A DNA stretch of 64,000 nucleotides, taken from the NCBI RefSeq assembly GCF_037975245.1, contig NC_092579.1, positions 32,209,666-32,273,665 of the forward strand, read 5' to 3'. Every line of letters starts with the position of its first letter. Position 1 is the first letter of the stretch. Below the pieces are notes generated by a model. The model had not been told where the DNA came from. It saw only the letters and a program-made list of their open reading frames with translations, and did no database searches. A program made the position numbers and the translations under genes. Source of the DNA: Apostichopus japonicus. Taxonomy: Eukaryota > Echinodermata > Holothuroidea > Aspidochirotida > Stichopodidae. This document shows positions 35,030 to 49,183 of this stretch, piece after piece.

Positions 35030-38000
35030 TTAAAGTTCCAGAGACCGTATGAGATCGCGGCAAAAGCAAACTGCCCCCACCTGGTCTCGAGCCCGCGATC
35101 CAAAATACGTCACGCTCTCGAGGTACAGAGCAACCAACCGCGCCACGACAGCAGTTGATATAAATCTATGTTCGTTTCTAATACTTAAAGTTCCCAGAGA
35201 CCGTATAAGATCGCGGCAAAAGCAAACTGCCCCCACCTGGTCTCGAGCCCGCGATCCAAAATACGTCACGCTCTCGAGGTACAGAGCAACCAACCGCGCC
35301 ACGACAGCAGTTGATATAAATCTATGTTCGTTTCTAATACTTAAAGTTCCAGGGGCCGTATAAGATCGCGGCAAAAGCAAACTGCCCCACCTGGTCTCGA
35401 GCCCGCGATCCAAAATACGTCACGCTCTCGAGGTACAGAGCAACCAACCGCGCCACGACAGCAGTTGATATAAATCTATGTTCGTTTCTAATACTTAAAG
35501 TTCCCAGAGACCGTATAAGAACCCGGCAAAAGCAAACTGCCCCCACCTGGTCTCGAGCCCGCGATCCAAAATACGTCACGCTCTCGAGGTACAGAGCAAC
35601 CAACCGCGCCACGACAGCAGTTGATATAAATCTATGTTCGTTTCTAACACTTAAATTTCCCAGAGACCGTATAAGAACCCGGCAAAAGCAAACTGCCCCC
35701 ACCTGGTCTCGAGCCCGCGATCCAAAATACGTCACGCTCTCGAGGTACAGAGCAACCAACCGCGCCACGACAGCAGTTGATATAAATCTATGTTCGTTTC
35801 TAATACTTAAAGTTCCCAGAGACCGTATAAGATCGCGGCAAAAGCAAACTGCCCCCACCTGGTCTCGAGCCCGCGATCCAAAATACGTCACGCTCTCGAG
35901 GTACAGAGCAACCAACCGCGCCACGACAGCAGTTGATATAAATCTATGTTCGTTTCTAATACTTAAAGTTCCCAGAGACCGTATAAGAACCCGGCAAAAG
36001 CAAACTGCCCCCACCTGGTCTCGAGCCCGCGATCCAAAATACGTCACGCTCTCGAGGTACAGAGCAACCAACCGCGCCACGACAGCAGTTGATATAAATC
36101 TATGTTCGTTTCTAATACTTAAAGTTCCAGAGACCGTATGAGATGGCGGCAAAAGCAAACTGCCACCACCTGATCTCGAGCCCGCGATCCAAAATACGTC
36201 ACGCTCTCGAGGTACAGAGCAACCAACCGCGCCACGACAGCAGTTGATATAAATCTATGTTCGTTTCTAATACTTAAAGTTCCCAGAGACCGTATAAGAT
36301 CGCGGCAAAAGCAAACTGCCCCCACCTGGTCTCGAGCCCGCGATCCAAAATACGTCACGCTCTCGAGGTACAGAGCAACCAACCGCGCCACGACAGCAGT
36401 TGATATAAATCTATGTTCGTTTCTAATACTTAAAGTTCCCAGAGACCGTATAAGATCGCGGCAAAAGCAAACTGCCCCCACCTGGTCTCGAGCCCGCGAT
36501 CCAAAATACGTCACGCTCTCGAGGTACAGAGCAACCAACCGCGCCACGACAGCAGTTGATATAAATCTATGTTCGTTTCTACTACTTAAAGTTCCAGGGG
36601 CCGTATGAGATGGCGGCAAAAGCAAACTGCCCCCACCTGGTCTCGAGCCCGCGATCCAAAATACGTCACGCTCTCGAGGTACAGAGCAACCAACCGCGCC
36701 ACGACAGCAGTTGATATAAATCTATGTTCGTTTCTAATACTTAAAGTTCCAGAGACCGTATGAGATCGCGGCAAAAGCAAACTGCCCCCTCCTGGTCTCG
36801 AGCCCGCGATCCAAAATACGTCACGCTCTCGAGGTACAGAGCAACCAACCGCGCCACGACAGCAGTTGATATAAATCTATGTTCGTTTCTAATACTTAAA
36901 GTTCCAGGGGCCGTATAAGATCGCGGCAAAAGCAAACTGCCCCACATGGTCTCGAGCCCGCGATCCAAAATACGTCACGCTCTCGAGGTACAGAGCAACC
37001 AACCGCGCCACGACAGCAGTTGATATAAATCTATGTTCGTTTCTAATACTTAAATTTGCCAGAGACCGTATAAGAACCCGGCAAAAGCAAACTGCCCCCA
37101 CCTGGTCTCTAGCCCGCGATCCAAAATACGTCACGCTCTCGAGGTACAGAGCAACCAACCGCGCCACGACAGCAGTTGATATAAATCTATGTTCGTTTCT
37201 AATACTTAAAGTTCCCAGAGACCGTATAAGATCGCGGCAAAAGCAAACTGCCCCCACCTGGTCCCGAGCCCGCGATCCAAAATACGTCACGCTCTCGAGG
37301 TACAGAGCAACCAACCGCGCCACGACAGCAGTTGATATAAATCTATGTTCGTTTCTAATACTTAAAGTTCCCAGAGACCGTATAAGAACCCGGCAAAAGC
37401 AAACTGCCCCCACCTGGTCTCGAGCCCGCGATCCAAAATACGTCACGCTCTCGAGGTACAGAGCAACCAACCGCGCCACGACAGCAGTTGATATAAATCT
37501 ATGTTCGTTTCTAATACTTAAAGTTCCAGAGACCGTATGAGATGGCGGCAAAAGCAAACTGCCACCACCTGATCTCGAGACCGCGATCCAAAATACGTCA
37601 CGCTCTCGAGGTACAGAGCAACCAACCGCGCCACGACAGCAGTTGATATAAATCTATGTTCGTTTCTAATACTTAAAGTTCCCAGAGACCGTATAAGATC
37701 GCGGCAAAAGCAAACTGCCCCCACCTGGTCTCGAGCCCGCGATCCAAAATACGTCACGCTCTCGAGGTACAGAGCAACCAACCGCGCCACGACAGCAGTT
37801 GATATAAATCTATGTTCGTTTCTAATACTTAAAGTTCCCAGAGACCGTATAAGATCGCGGCAAAAGCAAACTGCCCCCACCTGGTCTCGAGCCCGCGATC
37901 CAAAATACGTCACGCTCTCGAGGTACAGAGCAACCAACCGCGCCACGACAGCAGTTGATATAAATCTATGTTCGTTTCTAATACTTCAAGTTCCCAGAGA

Positions 38001-39073
38001 CCGTATAAGATCGCGGAAAAGCAAACTGCCCCCACCTGGTCTCGAGCCCGCGATCCAAAATACGTCACGCTCTCGAGGTACAAAGCAACCAACAGCGCCA
38101 CGACAGCAGTTGATATAAATCTATGTTCGTTTCTAATACTTAAAGTTCCAGAGACCGTATAAGATCGCGGAAAAAGCAAACTGCCCCCACCTGGTCTCGA
38201 GCCCGCGATCCAAAATACGTCACGCTCTCGAGGTACAGAGCACAACCAACCGCGCCACGACAGCAGTTGATATAAATCTATGTTCGTTTCTTATACTTAA
38301 AGTTCCAGAGACCGTATGAGATGGCGGCAAAAGCAAACTGCCCCCACCTGGTCTCGAGCCCGCGATCCAAAATACGTCACGCTCTCGAGGTACAGAGCAA
38401 CCAACCGCGCCACGACAGCAGTTGATATAAATCTATGTTCGTTTCTAATACTTAAAGTTCCCAGAGACCGTACCATATCGCGGCAAAAGCAAACTGCCCC
38501 CACCTGGTCTCGAGCCCGCGATCCAAAATACGTCACGCTCTCGAGGTACAGAGCAACCAACCGCGCCACGACAGCAGTTGATATAAATCTATGTTCGTTT
38601 CTAATACTTAAAGTTCCCAGAGACCGTATAAGATCGCGGCAAAAGCAAACTGCCCCCACCTGGTCTCGAGCCCGCGATCCAAAATACGTCACGCTCTCGA
38701 GGTACAGAGCAACCAACCGCGCCACGACAGCAGTTGATATAAATCTATGTTCGTTTCTAATACTTAAAGTTCCAGGGGCCGTATGAGATCGCGGCAAAAG
38801 CAAACTGCCCCCACCTGGTCTCGAGCCCGCGATCCAAAATACGTCACGCTCTCGAGGTACAGAGCAACCAACCGCGCCACGACAGCAGTTGATATAAATC
38901 TATGTTCGTTTCTAATACTTAAAGTTCCAGAGACCGTATGAGATCGCGGCAAAAGCAAACTGCCCCCACCTGGTCTCGAGCCCGCGATCCAAAATACGTC
39001 ACGCTCTCGAGGTACAGAGCAACCAACCGCGCCACGACAGCAGTTGATATAAATCTATGTTCGTTTCTAATAC
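35030..39073. repeat. Duplicated block C, copy 2 (26 monomers)
   Basis: This is the partner of 26487-30530 at offset 8543 and shares its long list of private markers, including gagcacaacc near 38239 and ttcttatac near 38289. Private to this copy are ggtcccgag near 37262 and acctgatctcgagcc near 36167. Where copy 1 has gtaccatatcgcgg and cggaaaaagc monomers, this copy has tataagaacccgg monomers. It ends at a tatgag monomer; the next monomer is a 154-bp aggggcc with acctgg, unlike copy 1. Confidence 0.88.
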
Positions 39074-41250
39074 TTAAAGTTCCAGGGGCCGTATAAGATC
39101 GCGGCAAAAGCAAACTGCCCCACCTGGTCTCGAGCCCGCGATCCAAAATACGTCACGCTCTCGAGGTACAGAGCAACCAACCGCGCCACGACAGCAGTTG
39201 ATATAAATCTATGTTCGTTTCTAATACTTAAAGTTCCCAGAGACCGTATAAAAACCCGGCAAAAGCAAACTGCCCCCACCTGGTCTCGAGCCCGCGATCC
39301 AAAATACGTCACGCTCTCGAGGTACAGAGCAACCAACCGCGCCACGACAGCAGTTGATATAATTCTATGTTCGTTTTTAATACTTAAAGTTCCCAGAGAC
39401 CGTACCATATCGCGGCAAAAGCAAACTGCCCCCACCTGGTCTCGAGCCCGCGATCCAAAATACGTCACGCTCTCGAGGTACAGAGCAACCAACCGCGCCA
39501 CGACAGCAGTTGATATAAATCTATGTTCGTTTCTAATACTTAAAGTTCCCAGAGACCGTATAAGATCGCGGCAAAAGCAAACTGCCCCCACCTGGTCTCG
39601 AGCCCGCGATCCAAAATACGTCACGCTCTCGAGGTACAGAGCAACCAACAGCGCCACGACAGCAGTTGATATAAATCTATGTTCGTTTCTAATACTTAAA
39701 GTTCCCAGAGACCGTATGAGATCGCGGCAAAAGCAAACTGCCCCCACCTGGTCTCGAGCCCGCGATCCAAAATACGTCACGCTCTCGAGGTACAGAGCAA
39801 CCAACCGCGCCACGACAGCAGTTGATATAAATCTATGTTCGTTTCTAATACTTAAAGTTCCCAGAGACCGTATAAGAACCCGGCAAAAGCAAACTGCCCC
39901 CACCTGGTCTCGAGCCCGCGATCCAAAATACGTCACGCTCTCGAGGTACAGAGCAACCAACCGCGCCACGACAGCAGTTGATATAAATCTATGTTCGTTT
40001 CTAATACTTAAAGTTCCAGGGGCCGTATGAGATCGCGGCAAAAGCAAACTGCCCCCACCTGGTCTCGAGCCCGCGATCCAAAATACGTCACGCTCTCGAG
40101 GTACAGAGCAACCAACCGCGCCACGACAGCAGTTGATATAAATCTATGTTCGTTTCTAATACTTAAAGTTCCAGAGACCGTATAAGAACCCGGCAAAAGC
40201 AAACTGCCCCCACCTGATCTCGAGCCCGCGATCCAAAATACGTCACGCTCTCGAGGTACAGAGCAACCAACCGCGCCACGACAGCAGTTGATATAAATCT
40301 ATGTTCGTTTCTAATACTTAAATTTCCCAGAGACCGTATAAAAACCCGGCAAAAGCAAACTGCCCCCACCTGGTCTCGAGCCCGCGATCCAAAATACGTC
40401 ACGCTCTCGAGGTACAGAGCAACCAACCGCGCCACGACAGCAGTTGATATAAATCTATGTTCGTTTCTAATACTTAAAGTTCCCACAGACCGTATAAGAT
40501 CGCGGCAAAAGCAAACTGCCCCCACCTGGTCTCGAGCCCGCGATCCAAAATACGTCACGCTCTCGAGGTACAGAGCAACCAACCGCGCCACGACAGCAGT
40601 TGATATAAATCTATGTTCGTTTCTAATACTTAAAGTTCCAGAGACCGTATGAGATCGCGGCAAAAGCAAACTGCCACCACCTGATCTCGAGCCCGCGATC
40701 CAAAATACGTCACGCTCTCGAGGTACAGAGCAACCAACCGCGCCACGACAGCAGTTGATATAAATCTATGTTCGTTTCTAATACTTAAAGTTCCCAGAGA
40801 CCGTATAAAAACCCGGCAAAAGCAAACTGCCCCCACCTGGTCTCGAGCCCGCGATCCAAAATACGTCACGCTCTCGAGGTACAGAGCAACCAACCGCGCC
40901 ACGACAGCAGTTGATATAAATCTATGTTCGTTTCTAATACTTAAAGTTCCAGAGACCGTACCAGATCGCGGCAAAAGCAAACTGCCCCCACCTGGTCTCG
41001 AGCCCGCGATCCAAAATACGTCACGCTCTCGAGGTACAGAGCAACCAACCGCGCCACGACAGCAGTTGATATAAATCTATGTTCGTTTCTAATACTTAAA
41101 GTTCCAGAGACCGTACCATATCGCGGCAAAAGCAAACTGCCCCCACCTGGTCTCGAGCCCGCGATCCAAAATACGTCACGCTCTCGAGGTACAGAGCAAC
41201 CAACCGCGCCACGACAGCAGTTGATATAAATCTATGTTCGTTTCTAATAC
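39074..41250. repeat. Mixed satellite domain (14 monomers)
   Basis: The classes present are tataaaaacccgg, gtaccatatcgcgg, tataag with accaacagcg, tatgag, tataagaacccgg, aggggcc, a 155-bp tataagaacccgg near 40185, cccacagaccg near 40484, gccaccacctgatc near 40674 and gtaccagatc near 40968. Private changes are aattctatg with tttttaatac near 39361-39380. Nothing other than satellite is visible. Confidence 0.8.
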
Positions 41251-41870
41251 TTAAAGTTCCCAGAGACCGTATAAGATCGCGGCAAAAGCAAACTGCCCCA
41301 CCTGGTCTCGAGCCCGCGATCCAAAATACGTCACGCTCTCGAGGTACAGAGCAACCAACCGCGCCACGACAGCAGTTGATATAAATCTATGTTCGTTTCT
41401 AATACTTAAAGTTCCCAGAGACCGTATAAAAACCCGGCAAAAGCAAACTGCCCCCACCTGGTCTCGAGCCCGCGATCCAAAATACGTCACGCTCTCGAGG
41501 TACAGAGCAACCAACCGCGCCACGACAGCAGTTGATATAAATCTATGTTCGTTTCTAATACTTAAAGTTCCAGACACCGTATAAGATCGCGGCAAAAGCA
41601 AACTGCCCCCACCTGGTCTCGAGCCCGCGATCCAAAATACGTCACGCTCTCGAGGTACAGAGCAACCAACCGCGCCACGACAGCAGTTGATATAAATCTA
41701 TGTTCGTTTCTAATACTTAAAGTTCCAGGGGCCGTATAAGATCGCGGCAAAAGCAAACTGCCGCACATGGTCTCGAGCCCGCGATCCAAAATACGTCACG
41801 CTCTCGAGGTACAGAGCAACCAACCGCGCCACGACAGCAGTTGATATAAATCTATGTTCGTTTCTAATAC
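41251..41870. repeat. Four-monomer cassette, copy 3
   Basis: The order is as in 22917-23536 and 32703-33322 (offset 8548 from the latter), but gcagttgat replaces gcaattgat and the last monomer reads aaagttccagggg. This copy therefore represents either the ancestral cassette before those two changes or a converted version. Confidence 0.8.
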
Positions 41871-44800
41871 TTAAAGTTCCCAGAGACCGTATAAAAACCC
41901 GGCAAAAGCAAACTGCCCCCACCTGGTCTCGAGCCCGCGATCCAAAATACGTCACGCTCTCGAGGTACAGAGCAACCAACCGCGCCACGACAGCAGTTGA
42001 TATAAATCTATGTTCGTTTCTAATACTTAAAGTTCCCAGAGACCGTATGAGATCGCGGCAAAAGCAAACTGCCCCCACCTGGTCTCGAGCCCGCGATCCA
42101 AAATACGTCACGCTCTCGAGGTACAGAGCAACCAACCGCGCCACGACAGCAGTTGATATAAATCTATGTTCGTTTCTAATACTTAAAGTTCCCAGAGACC
42201 GTATAAAAACCCGGCAAAAGCAAACTGCCCCCACCTGGTCTCGAGCCCGCGATCCAAAATACGTCACGCTCTCGAGGTACAGAGCAACCAACCGCGCCAC
42301 GACAGCAGTTGATATAAATCTATGTTCGTTTCTAATACTTAAATTTCCCAGAGACCGTATAAAAACCCGGCAAAAGCAAACTGCCCCCACCTGGTCTTGA
42401 GCCCGCGATCCAAAATACGTCACGCTCTCGAGGTACAGAGCAACCAACCGCGCCACGACAGCAGTTGATATAAATCTATGTTCGTTTCTAATACTTAAAG
42501 TTCCAGACACCGTATAAGATCGCGGCAAAAGCAAACTGCCCCCACCTGGTCTCGAGCCCGCGATCCAAAATACGTCACGCTCTCGAGGTACAGAGCAACC
42601 AACCGCGCCACGACAGCAGTTGATATAAATCTATGTTCGTTTCTAATACTTAAAGTTCCAGAGACCGTATGAGATCGCGGCAAAAGCAAACTGCCCCCAC
42701 CTGGTCTCGAGCCCGCGATCCAAAATACGTCACGCTCTCGAGGTACAGAGCAACCAACCGCGCCACGACAGCAGTTGATATAAATCTATGTTCGTTTCTA
42801 ATACTTAAAGTTCCCAGAAACCGTATAAGATCGCTGCAAAAGCAAACTGCCCCACCTGGTCTCGAGCCCGCGATCCAAAATACGTCACGCTCTCGAGGTA
42901 CAGAGCAACCAACCGCGCCACGACAGCAGTTGATATAAATCTATGTTCGTTTCTAATACTTAAAGTTCCCAGAGACCGTATAAGAACCCGGCAAAAGCAA
43001 ACTGCCCCCACCTGGTCTCGAGCCCGCGATCCAAAATACGTCACGCTCTCGAGGTACAGAGCAACCAACCGCGCCACGACAGCAGTTGATATAAATATAT
43101 GTTCGTTTCTAATACTTAAATTTCCCAGAGACCGTATAAGAACCCGGCAAAAGCAAACTGCCCCCACCTGGTCTCGAGCCCGCGATCCAAAATACGTCAC
43201 GCTCTCGAGGTACAGAGCAACCAACAGCGCCACGACAGCAGTTGATATAAATCTATGTTCGTTTCTAATACTTAAAGTTCCCAGAGACCGTATGAGATCG
43301 CGGCAAAAGCAAACTGCCCCCACCTGGTCTCGAGCCCGCGATCCAAAATACGTCACGCTCTCGAGGTACAGAGCAACCAACCGCGCCACGACAGCAGTTG
43401 ATATAAATCTATGTTCGTTTCTAATACTTAAAGTTCCCAGAGACCGTATAAGAACCCGGCAAAAGCAAACTGCCCCCACCTGGTCTCGAGCCCGCGATCC
43501 AAAATACGTCACGCTCTCGAGGTACAGAGCAACCAACCGCGCCACGACAGCAGTTGATATAAATCTATGTTCGTTTCTAATACTTAAAGTTCCAGAGACC
43601 GTATGAGATCGCGGCAAAAGCAAACTGCCCCCACCTGGTCTCGAGCCCGCGATCCAAAATACGTCACGCTCTCGAGGTACAGAGCAACCAACCGCGCCAC
43701 GACAGCAGTTGATATAAATCTATGTTCGTTTCTAATACTTAAAGTTCCAGGGGCCGTATAAGATCGCGGCAAAAGCAAACTGCCCCACCTGGTCTCGAGC
43801 CCGCGATCCAAAATACGTCACGCTCTCGAGGTACAGAGCAACCAACCGCGCCACGACAGCAGTTGATATAAATCTATGTTCGTTTCTAATACTTAAAGTT
43901 CCCAGAGACCGTATAAGATCGCGGCAAAAGCAAACTGCCCCCACCTGGTCTCGAGCCCGCGATCCAAAATACGTCACGCTCTCGAGGTACAGAGCAACCA
44001 ACTGCGTCACGACAGCAGTTGATATAAATATGTTCGTTTCTAATACTTAAAGTTCCCAGAGACCGTATGAGATCGCGGCAAAAGCAAACTGCCCCCACCT
44101 GGTCTCGAGCCCGCGATCCAAAATACGTCACGCTCTCGAGGTACAGAGCAACCAACCGCGCCACGACAGCAGTTGATATAAATCTATGTTCGTTTCTAAT
44201 ACTTAAAGTTCCCAGAGACCGTATAAGATGGCGGCAAAAGCAAACTGCCCCCACCTGGTCTCGAGCCCGCGATCCAAAATACGTCACGCTCTCGAGGTAC
44301 AGAGCAACCAACCGCGCCACGACAGCAGTTGATATAAATCTATGTTCGTTTCTAATACTTAAAGTTCCAGGGGCCGTATGAGATGGCGGCAAAAGCAATG
44401 TGCCCCCAGCTGGTCTCGAGCCCGCGATCCAAAATACGTCACGCTCTCGAGGTACAGAGCAACCAACCGCGCCACGACAGCAGTTGATATAAATCTATGT
44501 TCGTTTCTAATACTTAAAGTTCCAGAGACCGTATGAGATCGCGGCAAAAGCAAACTGCCCCCACCTGGTCTCGAGCCCGCGATCCAAAATACGTCACGCT
44601 CTCGAGGTACAGAGCAACCAACCGCGCCACGACAGCAGTTGATATAAATCTATGTTCGTTTCTAATACTTAAAGTTCCAGGGGCCGTATAAGATCGCGGC
44701 AAAAGCAAACTGCCCCACCTGGTCTCGAGCCCGCGATCCAAAATACGTCACGCTCTCGAGGTACAGAGCAACCAACCGCGCCACGACAGCAGTTGATATA

Positions 44801-47001
44801 AATCTATGTTCGTTTCTAATACTTAAAGTTCCCAGAGACCGTATGAGATCGCGGCAAAAGCAAACTGCCCCCACCTGGTCTCGAGCCCGCGATCCAAAAT
44901 ACGTCACGCTCTCGAGGTACAGAGCAACCAACCGCGCCACGACAGCAGTTGATATAAATCTATGTTCGTTTCTAATACTTAAAGTTCCCAGAGACCGTAT
45001 AAGATCGCGGCAAAAGCAAACTGCCCCCACCTGGTCTCGAGCCCGCGATCCAAAATACGTCACGCTCTCGAGGTACAGAGCAACCAACCGCGCCACGACA
45101 GCAGTTGATATAAATCTATGTTCGTTTCTAATACTTAAAGTTCCCAGAGACCGTACCATATCGCGGAAAAAGCAAACTGCCCCCACCTGGTCTCGAGCCC
45201 GCGATCCAAAATTCGTCACGCTCTCGAGGTACAAAGCAACCAACAGCGCCACGACAGCAGTTGATATAAATCTATGTTCGTTTCTAATACTTAAAGTTCC
45301 AGAGACCGTATAAGATCGCGGAAAAAGCAAACTGCCCCCACCTGGTCTCGAGCCCGCGATCCAAAATACGTCACGCTCTCGAGGTACAGAGCACAACCAA
45401 CCGCGCCACGACAGCAGTTGATATAAATCTATGTTCGTTTCTTATACTTAAAGTTCCAGAGACCGTATGAGATCGCGGCAAAAGCAAACTGCCCCACCTG
45501 GTCTCGAGCCCGCGATCCAAAATACGTCACGCTCTCGAGGTACAGAGCAACCAACCGCGCCACGACAGCAGTTGATATAAATCTATGTTCGTTTCTAATA
45601 CTTAAAGTTCCCAGAGACCGTACCATATCGCGGCAAAAGCAAACTGCCCCCACCTGGTCTCGAGCCCGCGATCCAAAATACGTCACGCTCTCGAGGTACA
45701 GAGCAACCAACCGCGCCACGACAGCAGTTGATATAAATCTATGTTCGTTTCTAATACTTAAAGTTCCCAGAGACCGTATAAGAACCCGGCAAAAGCAAAC
45801 TGCCCCCACCTGGTCTCGAGCCCGCGATCCAAAATACGTCACGCTCTCGAGGTACAGAGCAACCAACCGCGCCACGACAGCAGTTGATATAAATCTATGT
45901 TCGTTTCTAATACTTAAAGTTCCAGAGACCGTATGAGATGGCGGCAAAAGCAAACTGCCACCACCTGATCTCGAGCCCGCGATCCAAAATACGTCACGCT
46001 CTCGAGGTACAGAGCAACCAACCGCGCCACGACAGCAGTTGATATAAATCTATGTTCGTTTCTAATACTTAAAGTTCCCAGAGACCGTATAAGATCGCGG
46101 CAAAAGCAAACTGCCCCCACCTGGTCTCGAGCCCGCGATCCAAAATACGTCACGCTCTCGAGGTACAGAGCAACCAACCGCGCCACGACAGCAGTTGATA
46201 TAAATCTATGTTCGTTTCTAATACTTAAAGTTCCCAGAAACCGTATAAGATCGCGGCAAAAGCAAACTGCCCCCACCTGGTCTCGAGCCCGCGATCCAAA
46301 ATACGTCACGCTCTCGAGGTACAGAGCAACCAACCGCGCCACGACAGCAGTTGATATAAATCTATGTTCGTTTCTAATACTTAAAGTTCCAGGGGCCGTA
46401 TAAGATCGCGGCAAAAGCAAACTGCCCCACATGGTCTCGAGCCCGCGATCCAAAATACGTCACGCTCTCGAGGTACAGAGCAACCAACCGCGCCACGACA
46501 GCAGTTGATATAAATCTATGTTCGTTTCTAATACTTAAAGTTCCCAGAGACCGTATAAAAACCCGGCAAAAGCAAACTGCCCCCACCTGGTCTCGAGCCC
46601 GCGATCCAAAATACGTCACGCTCTCGAGGTACAGATCAACCAACCGCGCCACGACAGCAGTTGATATAAATCTATGTTCGTTTCTAATACTTAAAGTTCC
46701 AGAGACCGTATGAGATCGCGGAAAAAGCAAACTGCCCCCACCTGGTCTCGAGCCCGCGATCCAAAATACGTCACGCTCTCGAGGTACAGAGCAACCAACC
46801 GCGCCACGACAGCAGTTGATATAAATTTATGTTCGTTTCTAATACTTAAAGTTCCCAGAGACCGTATGAGATCGCGGCAAAAGCAAACTGCCCCCACCTG
46901 GTCTCGAGCCCGCGATCCAAAATACGTAACGCTCTCGAGGTACAGAGCAACCAACCGCGCCACGACAGCAGTTGATATAAATCTATGTTCGTTTCTAATA
47001 C
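41871..47001. repeat. Mixed satellite domain (33 monomers)
   Basis: This stretch combines most classes. Landmarks are tataaaaacccgg monomers to 42494, a second ccagacaccg near 42505, cccagaaaccg near 42813 and 46231, gatcgctgc near 42830, aatatatg near 43095, a monomer with two C-to-T changes and a two-base deletion near 44001-44035, caatgtgcccccagctgg near 44397, a gtaccat monomer with cggaaaaagc and attcgtcac near 45156-45215, gagcacaacc near 45391, ttcttatac near 45441, gccaccacctgatc near 45957, agatcaacc near 46634 and acgtaacgc near 46925. The order near 45.1-45.5 kb echoes the end of block C. No gene or insertion is visible. Confidence 0.8.
44001..44036. repeat. Monomer with an internal two-base deletion
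   Basis: The normal gatataaatctatgttcg is gatataaatatgttcg here (CT lost), and the same monomer reads actgcgtcacgac for accgcgccacgac. It is the only monomer I found with a length change in this otherwise conserved part. The changes hit both the A-box-like element and its upstream flank (minus-strand sense). Confidence 0.85.
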
Positions 47002-49183
47002 TTAAAGTTCCCAGAGACCGTATAAGATCGCGGCAAAAGCAAACTGCCCCACCTGGTCTCGAGCCCGCGATCCAAAATACGTCACGCTCTCGAGGTACAG
47101 AGCAACCAACCGCGCCACGACAGCAGTTGATATAAATCTATGTTCGTTTCTAATACTTAAAGTTCCCAGAGACCGTATAAGAACCCGGCAAAAGCAAACT
47201 GCCCCCACCTGGTCTCGAGCCCGCGATCCAAAATACGTCACGCTCTCGAGGTACAGAGCAACCAACCGCGCCACGACAGCAGTTGATATAAATCTATGTT
47301 CGTTTCCAATACTTAAATTTCCCAGAGACCGTATAAGAACCCGGCAAAAGCAAACTGCCCCCACCTGGTCTCGAGCCCGCGATCCAAAATACGTCACGCT
47401 CTCGAGGTACAGAGCAACCAACCGCGCCACGACAGCAGTTGATATAAATCTATGTTCGTTTCTAATACTTAAAGTTCCCAGAGACCGTATAAGATCGCGG
47501 CAAAAGCAAACTGCCCCCACCTGGTCTCGAGCCCGCGATCCAAAATACGTCACGCTCTCGAGGTACAGAGCAACCAACCGCGCCACGACAGCAGTTGATA
47601 TAAATCTATGTTCGTTTCTAATACTTAAAGTTCCCAGAGACCGTATAAGAACCCGGCAAAAGCAAACTGCCCCCACCTGGTCTCGAGCCCGCGATCCAAA
47701 ATACGTCACGCTCTCGAGGTACAGAGCAACCAACCGCGCCACGACAGCAGTTGATATAAATCTATGTTCGTTTCTAATACTTAAAGTTCCAGAGACCGTA
47801 TGAGATGGCGGCAAAAGCAAACTGCCACCACCTGATCTCGAGCCCGCGATCCAAAATACGTCACGCTCTCGAGGTACAGAGCAACCAACCGCGCCACGAC
47901 AGCAGTTGATATAAATCTATGTTCGTTTCTAATACTTACATTTCCCAGAGACCGTATAAGAACCCGGCAAAAGCAAACTGCCCCCACCTGGTCTCGAGCC
48001 CGAGATCCAAAATACGTCACGCTCTCGAGGTACAGAGCAACCAACCGCGCCACGACAGCAGTTGATATAAATCTATGTTCGTTTCTAATACTTAAAGTTC
48101 CCAGAGACCGTATAAGAACCCGGCAAAAGCAAACTGCCCCCACCTGGTCTCGAGCCCGCGATCCAAAATACGTCACGCTCTCGAGGTACAGAGCAACCAA
48201 CCGCGCCACGACAGCAGTTGATATAAATCTATGTTCGTTTCTAATACTTAAAGTTCCAGAGACCGTATGAGATGGCGGCAAAAGCAAACTGCCACCACCT
48301 GATCTCGAGCCCGCGATCCAAAATACGTCACGCTCTCGAGGTACAGAGCAACCAACCGCGCCACGACAGCAGTTGATATAAATCTATGTTCGTTTCTAAT
48401 ACTTAAAGTTCCCAGAGACCGTATAAGATCGCGGCAAAAGCAAACTGCCCCCACCTGGTCTCGAGCCCGCGATCCAAAATACGTCACGCTCTCGAGGTAC
48501 AGAGCAACCAACCGCGCCACGACAGCAGTTGATATAAATCTATGTTCGTTTCTAATACTTAAAGTTCCCAGAGACCGTATAAGATCGCGGCAAAAGCAAA
48601 CTGCCCCCACCTGGTCTCGAGCCCGCGATCCAAAATACGTCACGCTCTCGAGGTACAGAGCAACCAACCGCGCCACGACAGCAGTTGATATAAATCTATG
48701 TTCGTTTCTAATACTTAAAGTTCCAGTGACCGTATAAGATCGCGGAAAAAGCAAACTGCCCCCACCTGGTCTCGAGCCCGCGATCCAAAATACGTCACGC
48801 TCTCGAGGTACAGAGCACAACCAACCGCGCCACGACAGCAGTTGATATAAATCTATGTTCGTTTCTAATACTTAAAGTTCCCAGAGACCGTATGAGATCG
48901 CGGCAAAAGCAAACTGCCCCCACCTGGTCTCGAGCCCGCGATCCAAAATACGTCACGCTCTCGAGGTACAGAGCAACCAACCGCGCCACGACAGCAGTTG
49001 ATATAAATCTATGTTCGTTTCTAATACTTAAAGTTCCCAGAGACCGTATAAGATCGCGGCAAAAGCAAACTGCCCCCACCTGGTCTCGAGCCCGCGATCC
49101 AAAATACGTCACGCTCTCGAGGTACAGAGCAACCAACCGCGCCACGACAGCAGTTGATATAAATCTATGTTCGTTTCTAATAC
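47002..49183. repeat. Satellite domain with partial relatives of block C (14 monomers)
   Basis: 47157-47935 follows the same order as 35496-36273 (offset 11662): two tataagaacccgg monomers, the second after an aaattt sequence, then tataag, tataagaacccgg, and tatgagatggcgg with gccaccacctgatc. 48248-48871 resembles 37518-38296 but has one monomer fewer, and it again ends with cggaaaaagc and gagcacaacc near 48814. Private changes are ttccaatac near 47306, cttacatttccc near 47936, cccgagatcc near 47999 and ccagtgacc near 48723. Confidence 0.78.

Noticed and set aside
43981-44060. Array boundary or sequence break near the two-base deletion
   Set aside because: Periodicity resumes at once on both sides. 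This is one diverged monomer, not a junction.
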